From: Xestospongia muta | Taxonomy: Eukaryota; Porifera; Demospongiae; Haplosclerida; Petrosiidae | NCBI GenBank assembly: GCA_963693285.1 | Contig: OY848926.1 | Coordinates: 4,758,501 to 4,822,500 of the forward strand | Reading direction: 5' to 3' | Length of the DNA stretch: 64,000 nt | Shown here: positions 55,631-64,000 of the stretch, in pieces | Layout of the letters: every line of letters starts with the position of its first letter | Numbering within the stretch: position 1 is the first letter of the stretch | Translations under genes and position numbers: made by a program | The notes under the pieces: generated by a model | The model's input: only the letters and a program-made list of their open reading frames with translations | Database searches by the model: none | What the model was told of the DNA's origin: nothing

Positions 55631-55965
55631 CTAAAAACATAACATACAACATGGTTATTCATTAATTAGAACATAACATACGTTGAATTGTGGTACAAAT
55701 AGATTTCCCAAAAGGGTAAATACTGGCTACTACATGTGTATGACATTTCTTCTGATGATATCGTGTGTAATTTAAACCAGTACTAAATGCTAACTCAAAG
55801 TGACTCTGGTCTTCTATCAAAAATTATTGATTGACAATTACAGTAGCTAATACAGAGGTATAGCAGTTTACCGACTTGACAACAGTTATTACTGTTTGCC
55901 ATAATGACCCGTGTGTCAGTAATTTATTATTAAGTTCCGCCCCGCACTACTACAACGTAGTACTT

Positions 55966-56109
55966 TAGTCTCGCGTAGCCAGCCCCTCCTCCCTGCGGGT
56001 AAGAAGGGTCTGGTAGACTGTGCATATAGTGTTTGTTCAGAGAACTACCGGAAGTTGGTAGCCCGGTAAGTGCACAGTCTACCAGACCCTTCCCGGCTAC
56101 GCGAGACTA
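55966..56109. mobile_element. 144-base MITE with 9-base target duplication
   Basis: The ends are tagtctcgcgtagcc and its complement ggctacgcgagacta. The inverted match extends inward through gaagggtctggtagactgtgca, with a small extra insert in the left arm. The 9-base word gtagtactt directly flanks both ends (55957-55965 and 56110-56118). A 9-base duplication fits Mutator-type transposases, though hAT (8 bases) is not excluded. It is GC-rich against an AT-rich background and ends 42 bases before the start codon of gene C. Confidence 0.9.
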
Positions 56110-56151
56110 GTAGTACTTATATAGCTACAATTGGTTCGCTCTTGCAAAAGA

Positions 56152-59100
56152 ATGGCAACTGAAGGTTTTTCGAGGTAAGCGTATTTTAAGGGATTTCGTG
56201 ATTAATATACTCACGCATGCATGCATATCACTGTCTGGTATAAGCTACTATATTATCTCAATTTCTATGCTAACTCCATTACCTGTAATTTTAGATCTTC
56301 AGGCGTCCACCCAAAGAAAGACAATGAAATTGAACTAAACACTCTGACCTCATTAGGTTTCACTGTCATAAATGTATGTGAAGTATATTGTACTAACCAG
56401 ATGACATAAGTAGCAAGAATGATTTTCATTTTCCAATAGAACGAAAACTCTCTTACTCAACAAGTTATAATTCCAATAGAACAACCCTCTGAACCTAATG
56501 ATTTAGCTAAAGAAACCAAATTATGCAATGATGATGTGAGTTAATCATTTAATGTTATAAGTAGTTAGTTGTTTTTAATTAGCAAACGAACAAAGCCCAA
56601 GCTAGTCAATCATCTAATGACCAAATCAAAGAATTACAATCTAATGATCGTGAGCCTGCAGAGCAAGCCAATCAAGAAGAAAGTCAGTTGTCTAATGAAC
56701 AGCTGACCAAAAGAGAAACTAGTCAGCTGTTACCTAATACTGTGACAACTAAGGAAAGAAATCAGGTAGACTATATATAATTAAAGTTTTATAACATTAT
56801 GAGTGTGCAATATCTTTCTTTATTCATAGGAAAAAGATGTACTCTTATCTGAGTTTGATGTTATTGAAAAGGTAGAATTAGTTATTTTATATTGCATATC
56901 TTCTACCATTCCGTTATGTTGAATGTTGCATGGCAAGCAAACTTCTAGTGCATAGTTTATTATAATTAAGATCCCTATGTAATTAAAAATCATCTTATTA
57001 GTATAATTGTTTGGATGATACTAATTTCACATAAAACAATTAACTTATGAGAAGTAGCAGAGAAAGCACAAAAGTTAGAAAGCAACAAAAAAGAGCCATC
57101 TAGCCTATAGAAGAAGCTTCAAAACTCCACAGTTTAGACTAATGAATTCATTTGTTGTCATTTGTGCACACTATAAAAACTGATTGATTGATTTAACTAA
57201 TTAATACATGGTTATACAGGTTGCATATGTAAAATATAAACATAATACTATTTTCATTACTAATAAATTATGAAATTGATAGTTATGTAGCTACGTAATC
57301 AGTAGTACAGTAGTAATGAAGACAATGTTACGTTTACTTTTTCAATAATAATAAGTTTACAATTACAATCTGTGTAACCAAATAAAGGTTAAGTCAATCA
57401 ATCAATTTTTAGAGTATATCATAATGTAGTTAACGTATGTGTTTAATTTTATACATGGCTTTATCACATACAACAATAGAATAAAATAATGTGAGTGAAC
57501 ATAAATATATAATAGATACATATCATATGATGGTCTAAAACAATTTAGAACTGTGCATGTCTACATGGCATGCTATGTATAACAGATAGTAATTAAATAA
57601 GTATCTTCATTGCAACTAAACTAAATTATATATGCTGCTCATACATTTTCTTTATATTATGTATAAACATTTCAGGAAGAAAACCCAGCAATTGCAAGTG
57701 CAGATGTACTTCCAGAGTATAGTAAGTATGCATATATAGAATACCCAAATTAAATGCATTTCCATGGAAACATGCATGAATATAGCATTTTAAAATGATC
57801 GTTTTTTCTAATTTTTTTATTTTTATGCCACCAGATTTTTTATTGCTAAAGTTAATTAGGAAATCAAGTTTATTCCTAATTAGAGATCAATATATAAGCA
57901 GCAATTGCAATGTAATGCATGCATCACTAAGATGTTTGCACATGACTGTGTTGTCAAACTACTTGCCACCCCCTTTTGGTTGATAAATTTTGATGTAATG
58001 CTATTTTTTGCCATGTTGTGCAGAAACCATATGTTGTATTGAGGATTAGAATTGATAGGGAGACAACTGCAAATACTATTAACCAGTCAATATACCATTC
58101 AATGTAAAGTGTGACAAAACCACCCCTCCCATTAAATTTTGTAATGATCAGTCTAATGAAGTGTCATGATTCAAGTTTTAAAATTTATAGCAAAAAATGC
58201 TAGCATATTTACCTCGAATTAGAACCCAGATTCTGTTGAACAGAAAGGAGGTTTCTATGTGTTTTAAATGATTGAATGCTGCTGAAAAATTGAGGATTGC
58301 TTTAACCGATATATGGTCATTTAGGCTGCATATAAGACACTGACAAGTAGTAAACATCACCCTTTTCATAGCTATTATACTGATTCACACTTGGTAATAT
58401 TGTAAGAGCTATAAAAATTCTATTTAATGTCTCATTGGTTAGACACAAGAATTTCATGATGCTGGGTCTATGTGTTTGGACTGTCACTTTGCAACACTAT
58501 GTTTTAATCACTAATTACTATGGAATTTATAACAGAACAGTCCAATATATCATATACTTGTACTTTCTAAGAAGTCATTTATTGAACTGTCGATTCCATA
58601 GTAATTAGTAATCAAAGCAGTATGTGTTGTTAATACTTCTCAATATGTTTGAAACATATTGAGTATGAAACCTAATTGACCATGAGTTAGTTAACACAAC
58701 CAAACAATTTTTGTAATGGTGATTATGGCGTACGCATATGATTGCACCATGTATAAATGCTACTACAGTACCAGTTGTTATAGTTTAGTGAGCTAGCCCA
58801 TTCTGTTGCTGTAACCTGCACAAAAATGGTTAAGCAAATGTCATATTTGGTAGAATTCTAACTACCCAGATTCTAAGTAGTAATTTTGATGTCAATTGCA
58901 CAATTGGTTAATTATTCATGATAACATAATATCCACAAATAATTCACTGTTGAGTATATATTGTTAAAAATATACTTTATGTCTATATGATCTCCAAAAG
59001 GGGATATTTTATTTTGAAATTGTGTTACCTTCATCAAAATGTTCCCATGCATGATCAGTATATACATTTGCAAACTTATAGAATGTTGCTCAGAAATCAT

Positions 59101-62100
59101 GTCTGAACCTGCATGCATGCAGGTATGTCTATAACAGTTATGTTATAGAAAGAAACACTACATAGTATTAACAGGTTTGATCATGCATGCTTGCATGCAT
59201 GACCAAAATGTTTTTCTAATATATTCATTTCAAGAGGCAATCTTATTGTTTGCCTAATTATCCATACACATACACATAACATTTATGTGTGTGTGTGTGT
59301 GTGCGTGTGTGCGTAATTAGGGAAACAATAAGATTGCCTCTTGAAATGAATATATTAGGAAAACAATTTGATCATGCATGCCAGCATGCATGATCAAATC
59401 TGTTAATACTATGTAATGTTTCTTTCGATAACATAACTGTTATAGACATACCTGCATGCAGACCTTTATAGGTAATTGCTCACATAATTGTTTTACACTT
59501 ATACTATTACAATTTTTTATGTAGTTTTGCTTATCAGGTGGAAGAACAGTTCGCTGGATAATATACAAATAAATGGTCTATCTATGGCATTTGAAGTGCA
59601 ACTAAATGTTGCTGATGACAAATGGCAGAAAATATATAATAATTGGTTATTTGTTCATGAAATTAAGAGGGACTCTGATTCTTTTATCAATGTCAGTGCT
59701 TTAAGGATGAATGAAATATGCCACTCTGATATTAAGAATTTGACTGATGAGATATGGACAGAAGCTCAGAACAATCTTGATGCTGTTATTTTGGAAGACA
59801 ATAAAGTGCTATCAGAAAGTCTTAACTTATATGCTGAGCGTAATGAGTCACTACAATCAAGCATTCCTCTTTTTAAGTTAAATCGTGAAGATTTCTCAAA
59901 ACTTTTTGATCTTCAAAAGCAAACACATGGGAGAATGGAATGTATGTTTGTAAGAAGTGACAAAGATGTAGAGAATTGTAAAGGTAAATAATAACTTAAT
60001 AACTTAGCTTGGATTATTATCAACTTCTTAATGGTCTATCTAGGTTTAAGTTTTAAAGAGTGGGAGAGCAAATATGGACTTATCGAAAGTCTGACTCATT
60101 TCATTACTCGAAAACATCATCTAGTAGAGGAGCTTATGAGTGTCATGTTTTTGATACACTTGTTTCTGCAACAAAAACGTTTGGAGGTATAATTGTCTAT
60201 ATACCCAAAGCATTAATAAAAGCATTACTTTTACATAGGATACTCATTATAACCAAATTGCTTCTTTCACTAAACTATGTGATAGTAATGCATTTGAACA
60301 AGATTTTCCTCTCTACTTGGTATTAACATATGTCATAGAATCACAAGCAACAACAAGGTAAGTAACTTTAGTGATACATACGTTATTGACTAAATACATC
60401 TATAGTAAATCAAAGCCAACAACAAGATCTAATGATTTTATTAAGAAATGTCTTTCTAAGTTTGAAGAAATGAATGCTCATAAAATTGTTGTTGGTATGA
60501 GGAACTTTATGTGGTGAGCAATTGTCAAAGTTATATTGGTATGTAATATTTGTATCTAGTAAAGTGAAAGATGACATTATGACTGAAAGTGAGTTTCCTA
60601 AAGGAAACAAAGACATTTTCTATTGTTTGTATTTGGCTTGTGATCATCATATGAAAAAGAGAGCTGTTTTTTCTAAGAACAATTCAAAGCTTTATGTGGA
60701 GATTGTTATGAAATGGGGTAAAGTCCTAGTGTCATTTTTTTCATTCATATGTGCAAATGTTGTAGGTATAATACTTTGCAAAGCATTGGAGACTTCCTGC
60801 AATTGCAAAAGAATTTCTTTGAATGATGATAAACAAGTTTGGAATTCATATCTTATTGAAAAGGTTAGTGTCACTAACCACTGCAATATTACGAATAGGG
60901 GTATCAGTTCTACATAATGTATATAGGATGTTTATATTTTAAATATATAAACTGAGAGGATAGATAACTTGTTTCTTTATAAATAACATGGTGGCAGATA
61001 TATACGACTTGCTTTATCAATTTTGTCATTGTTGATATTGATGCATCCATAAGTACAATATAAACCCACTACAAATTCAAAATTTTAAAAGTACTATTGC
61101 TTAACACCCAGTTACTATTTTATGAGGAATCTCGTAATAAGATGTCAGCATACCACACTTCATTTGTCTATATGGATCAGTTTTATATAAACCTGCCAAC
61201 TTGGGATTTTATAAAAGTTATTGTCCTTAAGTATGACAATAACTTTTGACAGATTATATCTCCAAATCCCTCATTGGCAGATTTATATAGTCCATATAGA
61301 CTGATAAACCAGACATACTAATGTTGGATTTTGTTCATCTTTCCTCTGTCTCTGTCTCTGCTTCTGCTTTTTAGCTCATAATAACTCAATAAAACAGTTT
61401 GGAAACCAAATTTACAGAGGAAAAACACTCAGCTATGAAGTATGGCTTTTTGTAGGTCTTGTTTCGAGTATTTCAGAAACAAAACTAGTGATTTCAGCAA
61501 TTGACTATCAAGAACTACTTATAGAGAAACCATTTCTTATGAATAATTAATATTAATAGATAAGAAACAGATGTGAATGGAGAATATTATTTTGTTGTAG
61601 AATTAAGTGAATATGTAGTCTTCTACTTTTATAAGTAAGTATAGACTATTTTTCTTGCTTTGATGTTCAGCTTAAAAGATTAAGAATCATTATTATATGC
61701 ACGGTATAATTCAATAACTATAATCCTATCTAAAATTAAGTATCATTACACTTTCTTATTGTATTCTATGGAAGAACTCTCTGTTGTCTAGAACTCATGA
61801 TGGAACAATTCAAATTGCCCAGTTGCTTTCCTGTTATCACTTTAGTCATTAATTTAATAATATTTCTTCATTGCAATATGAAATATAAGCACACTTTTTA
61901 TAAGCTGGTTGAATATGCATGGTTCATTGTCTTCCAACAGCTTTTTCTATTGACTTATCAAAACAGTTGCATTTTAAAATTAAGCAAACAAGTAAAAAAC
62001 AAGATTATAATTAAAAAATTATCCTACAATTGTTTTTGAAGATACTGACTTTACAGTAAAACACATGACTAGAGTTACAAGATCAGATAAATAGTAGCAG

Positions 62101-63657
62101 TGTGTGAGGAATGCTAATAGCTATGTAATGCTAGAAATATAGGCAGGGAAACAAACTAGAGAGAAGTTTCAAGCATGATCAATCATATCCATCGTCATAG
62201 CACTTGTGATTAGCATTAATGAAATTCATTGGTTGTTATATGCATTTATGGTTAAACAATGTGGTTTCATTTGTTGTTTTCAATTGTCACATACAACAAT
62301 GTAATAAAGCAAATTCAGTAGACACACAAATATAGTTAACATAATTATGGTCTAAAACGATCATAAGACAGCTGGCATGCTGTCTGTATCAGGTGAAAAA
62401 TATTTTCTAAAAAATGAAGCAAATGTAGAGATGGCTACTATCAGTCCAATACAAAGAATGCAAACAAGATAATAGGGATGGCAATAGCATCATTCCTATA
62501 CATAATAATAGCACAGGTGGCACAAACAATTAAGGATATTTACCAAATATGTAAATCATTTAAATAATATATTGTAGCATTCTACACCTCTGCTATTATG
62601 TAGGGATAATGCAATTGCCATCCCTACTATCTTGTTTGCATTTTTTGTATTGGACATATATTAGTCATCTTACATTTACTGCATTTTTTAGAAAATGTTT
62701 TATATTTGTTTGTTTAGGATGAACTTGAAATAAGTGGAGAAGTTGCACATGCAATTGTGGAAGGGACAAAATGTTGTCAAGAATTGGGAATATCAAAGTA
62801 TCACTTGTTTTCAAGTCATAACATTTGTACTTTATTATGTGGAAGAAAACTAATCCCTTCATTTGCTCAAACAAGGTTTGAGACATATCTCTGATCACAG
62901 TAATCAGTAGACTGCATATTATTATGGTAATCTTTGTATTACAGAGAAGTATTACATCATTTTTCAAGTTTACTTGAGCAAAATGATATCGTTGAAATTA
63001 TGTCTAGATTGAGAAACAAATGTAATATGAAAAACTGGGAATCAAAGGATACTTTAGAAGTATAATATGTGTATTAATTTTGTAATGCCATATTTGTTTC
63101 AACAGGGCTTTCAGTTAGTCACTGATTTAATTAAAACTCAAGAAGTTGACATGCTTATGTTAGAAATACATCAGTGGACTGAAATGTTGACTGAACAACT
63201 TGATAAATGTCATCCCTTTGATATTGATTTGATGCAAAAAGTATTAGATTTAATACCAAAAACCTCAAACAACCATTATCAAGAAATTATTAAAAAGCAA
63301 GTATGTATACATGCATTTATAATTAATGACCTTTTACGTTAACCTAATAATTTATACAACCACTTTTAACTGTATACACATGTATTGATAAAAGGTCTAT
63401 TGTAATTTCTTCTTGTATAAGTTTTGCCAAGTTATTCTTAATTGGACGAAGAATGTCACAATTGCCCATTTTGCTGGGATGTTTAAGTCAGATACTTTTC
63501 ATGAGATTCTTGGAAGTGAAGTATGTGGCTAAATAATTTTTAAAGATTTGAAAATTATATTGATTTAGACTGCAGCCATGTTGATTGACCAAGTTCATCC
63601 ACAATTTAAACTAACAGATCCAACTTTTAAAGAATTTGCAAATGAGATGAAGGAAAG
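56152..63657 (+). CDS. Gene C: 5' part of an unrecognised multi-exon gene, continuing beyond the window
   Basis: A first exon MATEGFSR (56152-56174) is followed by exons 56295-56373, 56440-56535, 56583-56765, 56830-56871, 57676-57721, about 59525-59983, 60044-60186, 60239-60357, 60406-60513, 60560-60717, 60766-60863, 62718-62875, 62945-63059, 63106-63300, 63422-63520 and 63569-63657, with consistent phases. The first about 130 residues are Gln/Asn/Glu-rich and probably disordered. The rest is helical, with no motif I can name. Its tiny start exon, short introns and helical stalk-like body resemble the 5' parts of genes A and B, so a third, diverged mysterin-like gene is possible but not shown. 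The frame is not clearly continued after 63657. Confidence 0.6.
56872..57675. other. Intron of gene C with a nested inverted-repeat element
   Basis: This roughly 800-base intron contains the element at 57170-57415. Nothing else was recognised. Confidence 0.55.
57170..57415. mobile_element. MITE-like element in an intron of gene C
   Basis: The left end (actataaaaactgattgatt) and the right end are inverted copies over about 28 bases. A second internal inverted repeat lies near the centre (around gtagtaatgaa). It shares its core with the elements at 29109 and 63863. Confidence 0.7.
58493..58632. repeat. Inverted repeat in an intron of gene C
   Basis: The word aattactatggaat at about 58512 is answered by attccatagtaatt at about 58593, with imperfect extension on both sides. 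Confidence 0.6.
59111..59462. mobile_element. Long hairpin element in an intron of gene C
   Basis: Arms of about 150 bases (59111-59260 and 59314-59462) are near-perfect reverse complements around a loop of about 50 bases with a GT run. Each arm carries gcatgc-rich smaller palindromes. A foldback element or a recent inverted duplication would look like this. The right arm ends about 60 bases before a gene C exon. Confidence 0.8.
60864..62717. other. Largest intron of gene C, repeat-rich
   Basis: About 61490-62000 and 62400-62570 are related to intergenic sequence at 27000-27580. The rest has no recognised features apart from the foldback element at 62401-62700. Confidence 0.6.
62401..62700. 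mobile_element. Foldback element in the large intron of gene C
   Basis: The left segment (ttttctaaaaaatg, caatacaaagaatgcaaac, gggatggcaat) is repeated in reverse complement at 62590-62700 (attgccatccc, gtttgcattttttgtattgg, cattttttagaaaa). Arms are about 110 bases with some mismatches. The left arm also occurs alone near 27440-27520, so the family exists as half-units too. Confidence 0.75.
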
Positions 63658-63862
63658 GTATGACTTGAGCATAGTTATATGAATTTTAGTAATTTTAATA
63701 TTCAAAACCTTAGTGACTCATGGTACTTCCTAAGTGTTTTCCAACACTGGAACACTTGCTAATAATCATTTGTCTGAGCTTTCAAATAACAATTTGCTCT
63801 TTAGAACACAATGTTTGGAAAGTTGCCTTCAATTCTCTATGTTGGCTAGAGGGTTATATTTT

Positions 63863-64000
63863 CACTGTAAAAATTGTTTTGTTGATTTAACTAATATATT
63901 GTTATACAGGTTGCAGGTAGTAAACTAATATGATGTGAAAATAGACATAACACTGTTTTGATTACTAATGACTATTGTTTATGTAGCTATTACATCAGTA
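63863..64000. mobile_element. Partial copy of the palindromic MITE family at the right edge
   Basis: This begins cactgtaaaaattgttttgt and contains catgatgtgaaaatag-like and ttttgattactaatg strings shared with 29056-29242. The element runs off the window. Confidence 0.65.

Noticed and set aside
63734..63928. Open frame at the right edge as the next exon of gene C
   Set aside because: It overlaps the MITE copy and is not in phase with the exon ending 63657.

Overview
The window is metazoan nuclear DNA, most likely from a demosponge. It is AT-rich, has dozens of GT-AG introns mostly 35-60 bases long, and is packed with small palindromic elements and CT/CA microsatellites. The sponge assignment is inferred from gene architecture and composition; nothing here names the species.

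Layout. (1) 1-1440 is a decayed copy of the translation factor gene eIF3d, with a stray duplicated exon at 3508-3760. (2) 5115-26539 is a giant 68-exon gene (gene A, about 5336 residues). (3) 28781-51262 is a second giant 67-exon gene (gene B, about 5296 residues). Both encode mysterin/RNF213-like AAA+ proteins. Most exon lengths and phases match one to one, so the pair arose by tandem duplication, and both frames can be followed from end to end apart from one first-exon junction in gene B. (4) 27640-28290, between them, holds debris of a third mysterin copy in which one exon is inverted. (5) 51473-53486 is a second, better preserved but still broken eIF3d copy. (6) 53990-55630 is a CT-microsatellite region with a cassette present three times. 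(7) From 56152 to the right edge runs the 5' part of another multi-exon gene (gene C) whose product I do not recognise.

The two giant proteins keep the mysterin core: three Walker A motifs, the Walker B/sensor stretches, the NRFEKF-type motif, and the family's C-terminal alpha-helical region. I see neither a RING finger nor an RZ-type Cys/His finger. Instead both end in a SAM domain on its own final exon. That suggests RNF213-like remodelling motors with a protein-interaction tail in place of the usual ubiquitin-ligase fingers.

Mobile DNA is abundant. The best-defined element is a 1674-base insertion (31162-32835) in an intron of gene B, flanked by TTAA and bounded by roughly 500-base inverted repeats. 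It carries a gene for a protein with the zinc-binding domain known from the cytoplasmic tail of the P2X7 receptor. A 144-base inverted-repeat element with a 9-base target duplication lies just upstream of gene C. Several hairpin elements sit in introns of gene C.
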